Origin: an uncultured Prevotellaceae bacterium
Lineage (GTDB): Bacteria; Bacteroidota; Bacteroidia; Bacteroidales; Bacteroidaceae
DNA: 64,000 bases
Direction: 5' to 3'
Assembly (NCBI GenBank): GCA_902786665.1
Contig: CADADN010000013.1
Span: 1-64,000, forward strand
Part shown: piece by piece, positions 26,286 through 36,142 of the stretch
Layout: every line of letters starts with the position of its first letter
How positions within the stretch are numbered: the stretch's first letter is position 1
The notes under the pieces: model-generated
Databases searched by the model: none
What the model was told of the DNA's origin: nothing
Seen by the model: the letters and a program-made list of their open reading frames with translations, nothing else
Program-made: the position numbers and the translations under genes

Positions 26286-26477
26286 GCCTTGCACTACTCT
26301 GCCCTGCGGGCGAAGATAGGCGGCGGCTCAACAATAAAAACAAAAAAATGGTTTTTTGTTTTGTATTGTCTTCGCCTTGCACTACTCTGCCGAAGGCGAA
26401 GATAGGCGGCGGCTCGGAAAAGAAAATAAAAACTTTGTTATTTATTTTGCTTTTCGCTCGCCTTGCACTATCTTTGC
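26286..26477. repeat. Three tandem copies of a promoter-containing unit
   Basis: The 18-bp core starting GCCTTGCACTA occurs at 26286, 26374 and 26460, spaced 88 and 86 bp. The first two copies read CTCTGCC after it and are followed by an identical 20-bp sequence (26310-26329 and 26396-26415). The third reads TCTTTGC and so completes a real -7 box. In copy two, CTTCGCCTT (26370-26378) and AAGGCGAAG (26393-26401) form a 9-bp stem. Confidence 0.8.
26446..26476 (+). promoter_or_regulatory. Promoter of the sugar-phosphate transferase gene
   Basis: TTTG (26446-26449), 19 bp, then TATCTTTG (26469-26476). This is the third copy of the repeated unit and the only one with a good -7 box. Confidence 0.75.
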
Positions 26478-26552
26478 AAGTTGGAAGGAAATGTATAATC
26501 ATTGGATGCCATGGGATGGCTCTGCCATCCGCACAAAAACCAGCACCACACC

Positions 26553-28010
26553 ATGGACACGAAGAAATATTCAATGGGAAACGAACTGATCAAGGGCGGC
26601 GTCGTCATCATCGATTTCGTCATCCTCAACGTGCTTCTTCTTTTGTGCAAGAAGTACCTTGACACCGTTTACCCCCTCTATTTCAGCAAAGAGCCACGCA
26701 TCACGTTCATCATCGCCAACGTGGCGATGGTCATCGCTCATTTCTGCATAGGCACCATCATCCACCGCCGTAGGACACAAATAGACGAGGTGTTCCTAAG
26801 CGTGCTCAAACTGTGCCTTGTCCATATCACCATCATGTTTTTCTGTCTACGCCTTCTTGGCGGCAGGGGCAGTGTGCGCATGTTCAAGTTCATGGTCATC
26901 TTCCTTGCAGCGGAGTTGGTCGTCATCTTCGTCTGTCGCTTGTTGGAGAAACTGTTCATCAGGTTTTTCAGGCAGTCGGGCCGCAACACTCGCAGCGTGC
27001 TCTTCGTGGGTAGCGACCCCGCCTTGCTCATGCTGTATCGCAACCTCATCTCCGACTCCTCCACCGGTTATAAGATAAGGGGTTACTTTGCCAACGAACT
27101 TATGGAGAATTGCCCCAAGGAAATCATCCACCACGGCACCCTCGGCACCCTCAACCAACTCATCGGCTTTGAACCATCAGAGGGTGCGACTCCCCCTTCG
27201 TGCACCTTGACCGACATCGCCCGCACCGATGAGTTGTTCTGCTGCCTCTCCCACGACGAGAACGAGCAAATCATGCGGCTGATCAAATACTGTGACAAAA
27301 ACCTCATCCATTTCTATTATGTCCCCAGGATGTCGGGCAACTTCCTGTTGAACCTGCAACCCGAGCAATTGGGTGAGACGATGGTGTTCACCAACCATCA
27401 CGAACCCCTCTCCCACCCTCTCAACAAGTTCATCAAACGGACGTTCGACATCGTGGTGAGTGCGGTTGTCTGCCTGGTCATGCTTCCCTTCATTCCCCTC
27501 ATCGCCTACCTCATCAAGAGGCAAAGCCCCGGCCCCATCTTCTTCAAGCAGCAACGCACGGGCTTCAACGGCAAGACATTCACCTGTTACAAATTCAGGT
27601 CGATGCACGTCAACAAGGACGCCGACAAGGTGCAGGCCACCAAGGACGACCCGAGGAAATTCCCCTTCGGCGACTTCATACGAAAGACCAACATCGACGA
27701 GTTCCCGCAGTTCTTCAACGTGCTCAAGGGCGATATGAGCATCGTAGGCCCCCGTCCTCACATGCTGGCACACACCAAAGAGTATGGTGAAATCATCGAC
27801 AAGTACATGGTGAGGCACTTCAGCCTCCCCGGCATCACCGGATGGGCCCAGGTGAGCGGCAGTCGCGGAGAGACGAAAGAGGTATGGGAGATGGAGGAAC
27901 GCATACAAAAGGACATCTGGTATATCGAAAACTGGACGTTCTGGCTCGACATCAGAATCATCCTTCGCACTTTCGTCACACTTTTCGTGCCCGACAAGAA
28001 GGCGTATTGA
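26553..28010 (+). CDS. Undecaprenyl-phosphate sugar phosphotransferase (WbaP/CpsE-like)
   Basis: The 485-residue protein has about four N-terminal membrane helices, a Rossmann-like middle region (SVLFVGSDPALLMLYRNLI), then a fifth hydrophobic segment leading into the bacterial sugar transferase domain (about 285-485). Signatures are KRTFDIVVSAVVCLVMLPFIPLIAYLIKRQSPGPIFFKQQRTGFNGK, KFRSMH, IDEFPQFFNVLKGDMSIVGPRP and LPGITGWAQVSG. It starts capsule or exopolysaccharide repeat units by moving a sugar-1-phosphate from a nucleotide sugar to undecaprenyl phosphate. The ATG at 26553 (MDTKKYS) is preferred over 26502. No other glycan-assembly genes lie nearby, so it may serve a distant locus. Confidence 0.9.
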   Translation: MDTKKYSMGNELIKGGVVIIDFVILNVLLLLCKKYLDTVYPLYFSKEPRITFIIANVAMVIAHFCIGTIIHRRRTQIDEVFLSVLKLCLVHITIMFFCLRLLGGRGSVRMFKFMVIFLAAELVVIFVCRLLEKLFIRFFRQSGRNTRSVLFVGSDPALLMLYRNLISDSSTGYKIRGYFANELMENCPKEIIHHGTLGTLNQLIGFEPSEGATPPSCTLTDIARTDELFCCLSHDENEQIMRLIKYCDKNLIHFYYVPRMSGNFLLNLQPEQLGETMVFTNHHEPLSHPLNKFIKRTFDIVVSAVVCLVMLPFIPLIAYLIKRQSPGPIFFKQQRTGFNGKTFTCYKFRSMHVNKDADKVQATKDDPRKFPFGDFIRKTNIDEFPQFFNVLKGDMSIVGPRPHMLAHTKEYGEIIDKYMVRHFSLPGITGWAQVSGSRGETKEVWEMEERIQKDIWYIENWTFWLDIRIILRTFVTLFVPDKKAY

Positions 28011-28205
28011 AGATTGAAAATTGAAAATTGAAAATTGAAGATTGAAGATTGAAAATTGAAAATTGAAGATTGAGTTGTGCCGGAGGCACAACCTACGGAG
28101 AACGGAGCATACAGGCACTTTTTTTAGCGGTAAAGCCCATAGCCCATAAGGCTGGCCCATAAAGCCCATAAAGCCCACAACCCCCATAAAGCCCATAAGG
28201 CTGGC
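28011..28205. repeat. GATTGAAAATT array, hairpin, and GCCCATAAA repeats
   Basis: Directly after the sugar transferase stop there are about nine 7-bp GAAAATT/GAAGATT units (28012-28070). A perfect hairpin GTTGTGCC/GGCACAAC (28074-28092) follows, then two copies of a unit built on AAAGCCCATAAGGCTGGCCC (28132-28160 and 28185-28212). The hairpin may act as a terminator. Confidence 0.82.
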
Positions 28206-28286
28206 CCATTAAGACCCTTTTCATACCGATTGCCGGCACAAGTATTCCAGATGTTAACAATCTATAAATACGTTTCAAAAAAATTT

Positions 28287-28294
28287 TACTTTTG
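28287..28294 (+). promoter_or_regulatory. -7 box (TACTTTTG) before the oxidoreductase-GH9 operon
   Basis: TACTTTTG lies 90 bp before the ATG at 28385. The -33 region is not clear. Confidence 0.5.
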
Positions 28295-28384
28295 CTATGG
28301 AAAAACGTCATAATAGTAGTTTTTAGAATGATATCATCAACCTTTTTTTGATTTGAGGCCTACAGCCCCAAACCATTTCCTATT

Positions 28385-29386
28385 ATGAATAATGACAAGA
28401 TATTACGCATCGGCATAGTTGGTGCGGGATGGATTGCCGAGAAGGCAGCCATCACATTGAACGGACTCGAAACGTGTGAGTGCCACGCCATTGCCTCACG
28501 CTCACTGGAAAAAGCCACTGCATTCGCCAAGCAATGGAATGTGAAAAAAGCATACGGTTCGTATGGTGAAATATATACGGATCCCGACATCGACCTCGTA
28601 TATGTCGCCACCCCTCATTCCCATCATTACGAAGTGACCCGCGACGCCCTGCTCGCCGGCAAGCCCTGCCTGGTGGAGAAGGCGTTCATGGCCAATCATG
28701 CACAGTCGCTCGCCATTGTGCAACTTGCCCGCGAGCGAGGACTGTTCCTTGCCGAAGCCATCTGGACACGCTACCAGCCCGTCGTCAAGACGGTGCGCGA
28801 CCTGATAGCCAGCGGCCGCATCGGCACTCCCCGGCTCGTCACCGCCACATTGGGCTACAGCATGGGCGAGAAGCCACGCATCATGCGCCCCGACCTCTGC
28901 GGCGGCGCCCTTCTCGACCTTGGTGTCTACGCCCTCAACTTCGTCCGCATGTTCTTCCCCTCCGACATCGTCAGCATCGAGAGCCAATGCGTGAAGAGCG
29001 CCACCGGCATGGACCTCACCAACGCCATCAGCCTGGTGCTGGCCGACGGCATGCTCTGCAACCTGCAGTCGAGCGCCGCCTGCGTGGGCGACAACATCGG
29101 CGTCATCGCCGGTACCGACGGCAACCTCATCATCGACAACATCAACAATCCCCAGAAAGTCACGGTGAACACCCACGATCGCGAATTTGTGGAGGACATC
29201 CACGTGCCCCGGCAAATCACCGGCTACGAATACCAGTTCCTCGCCTGCCGCGACGCCCTCATCGAAGGTTTGCTCGAACCCCGCGAAATGCCCTATGAGG
29301 AAACCCTATACATCATGCAACTCATGGACGATTTCCGCCAAAAATGGGGCGTGCATTACCCCATGGATGATGTGCAATGGTCTTAA
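28385..29386 (+). CDS. Gfo/Idh/MocA-family oxidoreductase
   Basis: The 333-residue protein has the N-terminal NAD(P) fold (RIGIVGAGWIAEKAAITL), the family signature DIDLVYVATPHSHHYEVTRDALLAGKPCLVEKAFM with the catalytic-region Lys in EKAF (about residue 98), and a C-terminal alpha/beta dimer domain. Such enzymes oxidise or reduce sugars or cyclitols; trans-dihydrodiol dehydrogenase-like members look most similar in length and motif. It leads an apparent operon with a GH9 glycosidase 21 bp downstream, so a role in sugar conversion from plant polysaccharide is reasonable. Confidence 0.88.
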   Translation: MNNDKILRIGIVGAGWIAEKAAITLNGLETCECHAIASRSLEKATAFAKQWNVKKAYGSYGEIYTDPDIDLVYVATPHSHHYEVTRDALLAGKPCLVEKAFMANHAQSLAIVQLARERGLFLAEAIWTRYQPVVKTVRDLIASGRIGTPRLVTATLGYSMGEKPRIMRPDLCGGALLDLGVYALNFVRMFFPSDIVSIESQCVKSATGMDLTNAISLVLADGMLCNLQSSAACVGDNIGVIAGTDGNLIIDNINNPQKVTVNTHDREFVEDIHVPRQITGYEYQFLACRDALIEGLLEPREMPYEETLYIMQLMDDFRQKWGVHYPMDDVQWS

Positions 29387-29407
29387 CAACAACACCGTTT
29401 TGAAGAG

Positions 29408-32020
29408 ATGAAAAAGATGAGAACAACCATGATCGTGGCAGGACTGTTGGCTGCCATGTCAATATACGCCGACGACCTGCACCTGAACGACCTTGGCTAT
29501 TTCGAGCGCCAAGGAGTCAACGTGCTCGTGTTCAGCAACAATTTCAACGGCGGTTTCAACGACGAGAAGAACTCCGGCATAGAAATCATCCACCATGGCG
29601 TGCGCACGGTGCAAGGCGGCGCCGTCAGGCTCAACAACACCCCAGAGCAATGGGACCTCGTGCCGAAGACGACCAACCGCACCGTGGACCGCGAGAAAGG
29701 CTGCATCGAGGTGACGATGCGCTATGACGACTACGACTTCGACAGCCGTGTCGTGGTGACGGCGAAAGGACAGGCCGTGGAGATTGCCGTATGGCTCGAC
29801 AAGCCCGTCCCCGACGCCCTTGCCGGAGAGGCAGGTTTCAACATCGAGTTCCTCCCATCCCAATACTGGTTGAAGACCTTCTCCGTAGACGGACGACTGG
29901 GGCGCCTACCTCGCTACGCCACCAGCCAGACCATCACCCGACCCAACACGGAGAAACCCCGTCAGTTCAAGGGCTTCAAGACCTATGACGACCGCGGCAC
30001 CGGGCGTTTCATCGACCCACTGCCCATGGAGAGCGGCCACGTCTTCACATTGGCCACCGACGACCCGGAACGCATGGTGCGCATCAGCAGCGATGACTCC
30101 GAACTCAAACTCTACGACGGGAGGATTCTCGCTCAGAACGGCTGGTTCGTCCTGCGCAGCGTGCTGCCAAAGGGCAAGACGGGCAAGGTGGTGACATGGC
30201 TCGTGGAGCCCCATGCCATCCCCGGTTGGAAGCGCCAGCCCAACATCGGCTTCTCTCAAATCGGCTACATCCCCAACCAACCGAAAGTGTCAGTCATCGA
30301 ACTCGACAAGACCGACACCCCCCTCGCCAACGCCACACTGATGCGCATCAACGGCGACGGCACGACGACGGAAGCCTATCGTGGCGACATCAAGTCGTGG
30401 GGAGCATACTACAAATACAATTACGTGAAGTTCGACTTCTCAGAGGTGAAGCAGCCCGGCGTCTACTTCATCCAGTATGGCGACACCCGCACCAACGACT
30501 TCCTCATCGACGACCACGTCTATGACAAGATCACCGACGCCACCACCGACGTGTGGGTGCCCATCCACATGAACCACATGTATGTGAACGAAGGCTACCG
30601 CACGTGGCATGGCGAACCTTTCAAGGAAGGCTACCTGCAAGCCCCTCCCAGCGACCATTTCGACCTCCACTCGCAAGGTGCAACCACCGACACGAAATAC
30701 AAGCCCTATGAACTCATCCCCGGTCTGAACATCGGCGGGTTCTTCGACGCCGGAGACTTCGACATCGAAACAGGCTCCAACATCAACGTCGTGCAGAACC
30801 TCATACGCACATGGGAGTTGTTCAAACCTCAGCGTGACGAGACATTCGTCAGTCAGGAACAACGCTATGTGGACCTCCACCGGCCCGACGGCGTGCCCGA
30901 CATCCTGCAATTCATCGAGCACGGCACGCTGAACCTCGTGGCACAAGCCGAACAAATCGGGCACATGGCCTCCACGCTCTCCAATTCCGTCCTCGACAAC
31001 TACCACCACCTCGGCGACGCCGCCAGCATCACCGACGGCAAGCACTACGACCCCAGCCTCAAACCCTACGAGGTCTCCGCCGACGGCAAGCGCAGCGGCA
31101 CCCCCGACGACATGTGGGCCTTCACCACGCGCAACCCCCAGCTCGACTTCCGTGCCGCCACCATGTTCGCCGCCGCCAGCCGCGCCCTTGAAGGCTACAA
31201 CGACCAACTGGCACAGCGTGCGCTCACACAGTCGAAACGCTTGATGCAGGAGGCCACCGACATCGTCAAGCAACGCTCCGAACAGGCTAACGCCGCACAA
31301 GACGACTACAGTTGGCTCGACGGCAACGACAATGCCAACAACAACCAGCAACAGGCCAACAGAAACCGCAGGAACCGCCAGCAACTGGGCAACATGGCCA
31401 CCAACCTCCAACTCTACGGCGCCACCAGGGAAAAGACATATCTTGACAGTTTCCTGAAACAAATATGGGAGGCCCTCGACCGCAATGTCGCCAACAACAT
31501 GCAGACGGCCCTCGACGCCATACCCTACATGGATGAAGCCTACAAGAAGCGCCTGCGTCCATACGTGGAGCAATATGAAACCTACATCAAACGCTTCGAC
31601 GAGCAGAACCCCTACGGCGTACCCATCGGACTGGGCAACTGGGCCGGCGGCAATGCCGTCCTCAATTTCGGCACCACCGTCTGCTTCGCACACATCTACT
31701 ATCCCGACATCGTGCCAAAGGATGAGGTCTACCGCGTGGCCAACTGGCTCTATGGCTGCCATCCCTACCACAACTACTCGTTCGTGGCCGTCGTCGGAGC
31801 AGCACGCCCGAAGGCCGTCTTCTACGGCAACAACCGCGCCGACTTCTCCTTCATCCCCGGCAACGTGGCACCAGGACTGCTCTTCCGCCAGCCCGACCAT
31901 TTCGAGAATTTCGACGACTGGCCCTTCCTCTGGGGACAGAACGAAGGCACCATCGCCGGCAACACCCAATACATCATCTTCAGTTCAGCACTGAGGGGCA
32001 TCATCAACCAAAAACAATAA
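29408..32020 (+). CDS. Secreted glycoside hydrolase family 9 (endoglucanase-like)
   Basis: The 870-residue protein begins with a signal peptide ending near AMSIYA. Residues 22-285 form a beta-rich region without an obvious family, 290-380 a CelD-type Ig domain (FSQIGYIPNQPKVSVIELDK...YFIQYGDTRTNDFLI), and 390-870 the (alpha/alpha)6 GH9 domain. The nucleophile-side motif is GGFFDAGDFDIETG (near 443-457, two Asp) and the acid is the Glu of WGQNEGTIAGNTQYI (near 844). An Asn/Gln/Arg-rich loop (NDNANNNQQQANRNRRNRQQ) is inserted near 638-658. It probably cleaves beta-1,4-glucans or related glycans at the cell surface. The next gene, an outer-membrane barrel, starts 13 bp on. Confidence 0.88.
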   Translation: MKKMRTTMIVAGLLAAMSIYADDLHLNDLGYFERQGVNVLVFSNNFNGGFNDEKNSGIEIIHHGVRTVQGGAVRLNNTPEQWDLVPKTTNRTVDREKGCIEVTMRYDDYDFDSRVVVTAKGQAVEIAVWLDKPVPDALAGEAGFNIEFLPSQYWLKTFSVDGRLGRLPRYATSQTITRPNTEKPRQFKGFKTYDDRGTGRFIDPLPMESGHVFTLATDDPERMVRISSDDSELKLYDGRILAQNGWFVLRSVLPKGKTGKVVTWLVEPHAIPGWKRQPNIGFSQIGYIPNQPKVSVIELDKTDTPLANATLMRINGDGTTTEAYRGDIKSWGAYYKYNYVKFDFSEVKQPGVYFIQYGDTRTNDFLIDDHVYDKITDATTDVWVPIHMNHMYVNEGYRTWHGEPFKEGYLQAPPSDHFDLHSQGATTDTKYKPYELIPGLNIGGFFDAGDFDIETGSNINVVQNLIRTWELFKPQRDETFVSQEQRYVDLHRPDGVPDILQFIEHGTLNLVAQAEQIGHMASTLSNSVLDNYHHLGDAASITDGKHYDPSLKPYEVSADGKRSGTPDDMWAFTTRNPQLDFRAATMFAAASRALEGYNDQLAQRALTQSKRLMQEATDIVKQRSEQANAAQDDYSWLDGNDNANNNQQQANRNRRNRQQLGNMATNLQLYGATREKTYLDSFLKQIWEALDRNVANNMQTALDAIPYMDEAYKKRLRPYVEQYETYIKRFDEQNPYGVPIGLGNWAGGNAVLNFGTTVCFAHIYYPDIVPKDEVYRVANWLYGCHPYHNYSFVAVVGAARPKAVFYGNNRADFSFIPGNVAPGLLFRQPDHFENFDDWPFLWGQNEGTIAGNTQYIIFSSALRGIINQKQ

Positions 32021-32033
32021 CCACCGACACGAA

Positions 32034-34916
32034 ATGAGACGTCTCATTTTCCTCATGCTGCTTCTGGCAGCCATCACCGGCGTCAACGCCCAGTCAAGCC
32101 AGAACCTGACCATCAGCGGGCACCTCACCGACGTGGATGCCAAAGAACCCATCGAACTGGCCACCGTCCAACTGTTCCGTGTCAAGGACAGCACATTCGT
32201 AGGAGGGACGCTGACCGACATGAAGGGCAACTTCTCCGTGGAAGCGCCATCCAACGGCACCTACCGCCTGAGAATCTCATCCGTCGCCTACAAGACCTTG
32301 GAGCAAGAGGTGACACTGCGGCGCGACCAAAGCCAAGACCTGGGCACCCTGCTGATGTCGCCAGAGAGCATCACGCTTGGAGAAGCCGTGGTCATCGGGC
32401 GGGTGCCGCAAGTCGTCGTCAGGAAAGACACGCTGGTCTACAACCCCGACGCCTACCGTACACCGGAAGGCTCCGCCATAGAGGAGCTCATCAAACGCAT
32501 CCCCGGAGCGGAAGTCGACGAAGACGGGAAAATCACCATCAATGGAAAGGAGGTGAAGAAAATCCTGCTCGACGGCAAAGAATTCATGCTCGGTGACATA
32601 GAGACGGCATTGAAGAACCTTCCCGTCTCCATCATCCAGGACATGAAATTCTATGACCAGCAGAGCGACCAGTCGCGCATCACCGGCATCGACGACGGCA
32701 ACAAGGAGACCGTGCTCGACTTCACCATCAAGAAAGGCATGAACCGTGGCTACATGACCAACCTCGACCTTGGCGCCGGCACCCACCACCGCTACGCCTC
32801 ACGCGGCATGGGCAGCAGTTTCACCGACAACACCCGCTTCGTGGTGCTGGGCAACGTCAACAACAAGGAAGAGAATGCCGGCTGGTGGAACCGCCGTGGC
32901 CTGAACACCCGCAAGATGCTGGGCACCAATTTCAACTATGACAACGGCGAAAAGCTGAAAATCGACTTCAACGTGCGCTGGAACCACCGCAACGGTGACA
33001 ACCAGACGAAGAACACCAGCGAGAACTTCTACAGCGAGACCTCGCGCACCTTCTCCAACAATGAGTCGAAAAACTTCACCCGCAGCGACAACTGGAACGG
33101 CAACCTCCGTGTGGAATGGAAGCCCGACAGCCTGACCAACATCCTCCTGCGCGCCAATGGCAGCTACGGCTCGAACGACGGCACCACCACCTCTGCCGCC
33201 GCCACCTTCAACGCCGACCCCTATCTTTACGTAGCCGACCCATTGGACGCAATAGCCTCGCTCGACCCCGCCAACCGGCTATACCCCTATCTGGTGAACC
33301 ACAACAAGAACGCCAACCTGAGCTATGGCCGCAACAAGAACGCCTGGGGCATGCTGCAACTCTACCGCCGCCTGAACCCGCACGGGCGTAACATCACCCT
33401 AAGGGCGGAACTCAGCGGGGGCGACAGCCAGAACAAGAACGCCTCCAACAACGACGTGCACCTCTTCCTCGTGAAGGACCAGGCCGGGCGTGACTCCACC
33501 TACTACACCGCCCGCTACAACACCACCCCTTCAGACAACAGCGGATACGTGTTGAGCGCCAACTACAGCGAACCCCTGTGGAAAGGCGCCCACCTGCAGG
33601 CCAACTACGAGTTGCGCTACAACCAGAACAAGAGCGACCGCCAGACCTACGACTTCAGCCATCAGCCAGAGAACATCTTCGCCGGCCTCATTCCGCATTA
33701 CCGGGAATGGGACAAGTGGATCGGTCCCGTGGAAGACCATATGGATGACTTCTTCGACCGCAACCTGAGCCGCTTCTCCGAATACAAGAACTACACCCAC
33801 AACATACGCCTGACACTGCGTCACAAAGTGGAGAAATACGACTACAACCTGGGCTTCCTCATGCAGCCGCAGCGCTCCAACTTCATCCAGGACTACCGTG
33901 GCGTCTATGTGGACACGGTGCGCACCGTCACCAACTTCACACCCACCTTCGACTTCCACTACAAGTTCAACGACCAGAGCAACCTCTGGGTCCATTACCG
34001 TGGCGACACCCGCCAGCCGGAGATGACGCAGCTGCTCGACATCACCGACGACTCCAACCCCCTATACATCACACAGGGAAACCCCGGACTAAAACCGCAG
34101 TTCACCAATTCGTTGAACATCTATTTCAACAACTACACCTCGAAGCACAAACGCTCCATCGTGACCTATGCCAACTACCGGCACACCCGCAACAGCATCT
34201 CCAACCTCGTGCGCTACAACCCGGAGACGGGCGGAAGCCTCTCGCGGCCGGAAAACATCAACGGCAACTGGAACATGGATGGCGGATTCACCTTCAACAC
34301 CGCCATAGACTCTGCCGCCCACTGGAACGTGGGCACCGAAACCCGCGCCCGCTACAACAACTACGTGAGTTATGTGGCAAGGCATCAAGCCGATGCACAA
34401 AAGAACACCACACGCTGCATCAACCTCAACGAGCGCCTTACCGCCAGTTACCGCAACCAATGGCTTGAAGTGACCCTTGACGGCAACGTCAACTACCAAC
34501 ACTCACGCAACAAGCTGCAACCCAATGCCGACCTCGACACCTGGCAGTTCAATTATGGCGGCCAGTTCCTCCTACGCCTGCCTTATGAAATCGAAGTGAG
34601 CAGCAATCTCCACCAGCACAGCCGCCGCGGCTACAACGACCCATCGATGAACACCAACGAACTCATCTGGAACGGTCAGATATCCAAAACTTTCCTCAAG
34701 GACAAGACCCTCACCGTCGCCCTCAACTTCTACGACCTCCTTGGCCAACAGAGCAACTACGAGCGATGGATCAATGCCACCAGCCGAAGCGACACGGAAT
34801 ACAACAGCATCAACTCATATGCCATGCTGCATGTGCGCTACCGCCTCAACATATTCGGAGGCAAGAAGGACTCGGAAAGACGCTATGAGAAGAAGTGGGG
34901 CAACAGAGACCGCTAA
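32034..34916 (+). CDS. Outer-membrane beta-barrel protein with CarboxypepD-like and plug domains
   Basis: The 960-residue protein has a signal peptide (MRRLIFLMLLLAAITGVNAQ), a CarboxypepD_reg-like domain (about 25-110: ISGHLTDVDAKEPIELATVQLFR...FSVEAPSNGTYRLRISSVAY), a plug-like segment (about 115-235: EGSAIEELIKRIPGAEVDEDGKITINGKEVKKILLDGK) and a long C-terminal barrel rich in Asn and Tyr. This layout is that of the OMP_b-brl_3 group related to TonB-dependent receptors. It is not a standard SusC and no SusD follows. It shares an operon with the GH9 enzyme and may export or bind products. Confidence 0.87.
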   Translation: MRRLIFLMLLLAAITGVNAQSSQNLTISGHLTDVDAKEPIELATVQLFRVKDSTFVGGTLTDMKGNFSVEAPSNGTYRLRISSVAYKTLEQEVTLRRDQSQDLGTLLMSPESITLGEAVVIGRVPQVVVRKDTLVYNPDAYRTPEGSAIEELIKRIPGAEVDEDGKITINGKEVKKILLDGKEFMLGDIETALKNLPVSIIQDMKFYDQQSDQSRITGIDDGNKETVLDFTIKKGMNRGYMTNLDLGAGTHHRYASRGMGSSFTDNTRFVVLGNVNNKEENAGWWNRRGLNTRKMLGTNFNYDNGEKLKIDFNVRWNHRNGDNQTKNTSENFYSETSRTFSNNESKNFTRSDNWNGNLRVEWKPDSLTNILLRANGSYGSNDGTTTSAAATFNADPYLYVADPLDAIASLDPANRLYPYLVNHNKNANLSYGRNKNAWGMLQLYRRLNPHGRNITLRAELSGGDSQNKNASNNDVHLFLVKDQAGRDSTYYTARYNTTPSDNSGYVLSANYSEPLWKGAHLQANYELRYNQNKSDRQTYDFSHQPENIFAGLIPHYREWDKWIGPVEDHMDDFFDRNLSRFSEYKNYTHNIRLTLRHKVEKYDYNLGFLMQPQRSNFIQDYRGVYVDTVRTVTNFTPTFDFHYKFNDQSNLWVHYRGDTRQPEMTQLLDITDDSNPLYITQGNPGLKPQFTNSLNIYFNNYTSKHKRSIVTYANYRHTRNSISNLVRYNPETGGSLSRPENINGNWNMDGGFTFNTAIDSAAHWNVGTETRARYNNYVSYVARHQADAQKNTTRCINLNERLTASYRNQWLEVTLDGNVNYQHSRNKLQPNADLDTWQFNYGGQFLLRLPYEIEVSSNLHQHSRRGYNDPSMNTNELIWNGQISKTFLKDKTLTVALNFYDLLGQQSNYERWINATSRSDTEYNSINSYAMLHVRYRLNIFGGKKDSERRYEKKWGNRDR

Positions 34917-34957
34917 GCATCAATCACCAAGATTTACAACCAACTAAAAAATACGAA

Positions 34958-36142
34958 ATGAAAGACTTTGTTTATTACGCACCAACGGAAGTGGTGTTTG
35001 GAGAACATTCAGAGGAGCGAGTGGCCTCTCTGACAAAGAAATACGGTGGCACGAAAGTGCTTGTACACTACGGCGGAAAGAGTGCCGTGCGCTCAGGACT
35101 GCTTGACAAGATATGCGGACTGCTCAGCGAAGGTGGCATCGACCATGTGACCCTGGGCGGCGTCGTACCCAATCCCCGGCTGTCAAAGGTTTATGAAGGC
35201 ATCGAGTTGTGCAGGAAAGAGGGCGTGGACTTCATCCTCGCCGTCGGTGGCGGAAGCGTCATCGACTCCGCCAAGGCCATCGCCTACGGCGTGTGCCATG
35301 AAGGCGACGTGTGGGACTTTTACCTTGGCAAGGCAGAGCCTCGGCAGATGCTGCCTGTAGCCACCGTGCTGACCATCCCCGCGGCGGGCAGCGAGATGAG
35401 TGAGGCGAGTGTCATCACCAACGAGGATGGCGACATCAAACTCGGCTATTCCAACGACATGTCACGTCCGAAATTCGCCATCATGAACCCACGCCGCACC
35501 TTCACCCTTCCTCCTTACCAGACAGCAGCAGGCGTCACCGACATGATGATGCACACGATGGAGCGTTATTTCAGCAAGGACGACGACATGGACCTCACCA
35601 CCGACTTGGCAGAAGCGGTGCTGCGCCGTATGAAGACCGCCGTCTTCGCCGTGTTGAAAGACCCTGAGGACTACCGCAACCGCGCCCAGGTCATGTGGGG
35701 TGGCAGCGTGGCACACAACGGGTTGACAGGCTGCGGCATCAGCGACGACTGGGCCACCCACCAACTGGAACACGAATTGAGCGGGATGTTCGACGTGACC
35801 CATGGTGCCGGCCTTGCCGCCATCTGGCCCAGTTGGGCACGCTATGTGATGCACGAGAACCTCAGCCGCTTCGTGCGCTTCGCCGTCAACGTGATGGACG
35901 TCCCCAACGACTTCACCGACCCCGAGGGAACGGCATTGAAAGGCATCGAGGCCATGGAGCGTTTCTACCATGACATCGGGATGCCCGTCAACATCAAGGA
36001 ATTGATCGGCCGCGACATCACCGACGACGAAATCAAGGAGATGACCCGCAAATGCAGTCGCGACAACACTGCCACCTGCGGCTGCTTGAAGGTGCTGCAT
36101 GCAGAAGATATGGAAAAAATCTATAAAATGGCACGAGGATGA
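34958..36142 (+). CDS. Iron-containing alcohol dehydrogenase (BdhA-like)
   Basis: The 394-residue protein is a group III Fe-dependent alcohol dehydrogenase: VGGGSVIDSAKAIAYG (NAD(P) site, near 96-111), TIPAAGSEMSEASVITNE, and the metal-binding segment AGVTDMMMHTMERYF with HQLEHELSGMFDVTHGAGLAAIWPSWARYVM (three His). It resembles NADPH-dependent butanol dehydrogenases. The gene begins 41 bp after the barrel protein and overlaps the next gene by 4 bp. The upstream in-frame ATG at 34895 lies in the barrel gene and is not used. Confidence 0.92.
   Translation: MKDFVYYAPTEVVFGEHSEERVASLTKKYGGTKVLVHYGGKSAVRSGLLDKICGLLSEGGIDHVTLGGVVPNPRLSKVYEGIELCRKEGVDFILAVGGGSVIDSAKAIAYGVCHEGDVWDFYLGKAEPRQMLPVATVLTIPAAGSEMSEASVITNEDGDIKLGYSNDMSRPKFAIMNPRRTFTLPPYQTAAGVTDMMMHTMERYFSKDDDMDLTTDLAEAVLRRMKTAVFAVLKDPEDYRNRAQVMWGGSVAHNGLTGCGISDDWATHQLEHELSGMFDVTHGAGLAAIWPSWARYVMHENLSRFVRFAVNVMDVPNDFTDPEGTALKGIEAMERFYHDIGMPVNIKELIGRDITDDEIKEMTRKCSRDNTATCGCLKVLHAEDMEKIYKMARG

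Noticed and set aside
26161-26574. Minus-strand frame ending in a basic tail
   Set aside because: Most of it lies across the tandem promoter repeats; only the last 30 residues look protein-like and no homology is recognised.
30440-31969. Minus-strand frame of 509 codons
   Set aside because: Antisense to the GH9 gene; Val/Gly-rich composition without motifs, a mirror of GAC/GCC codons.
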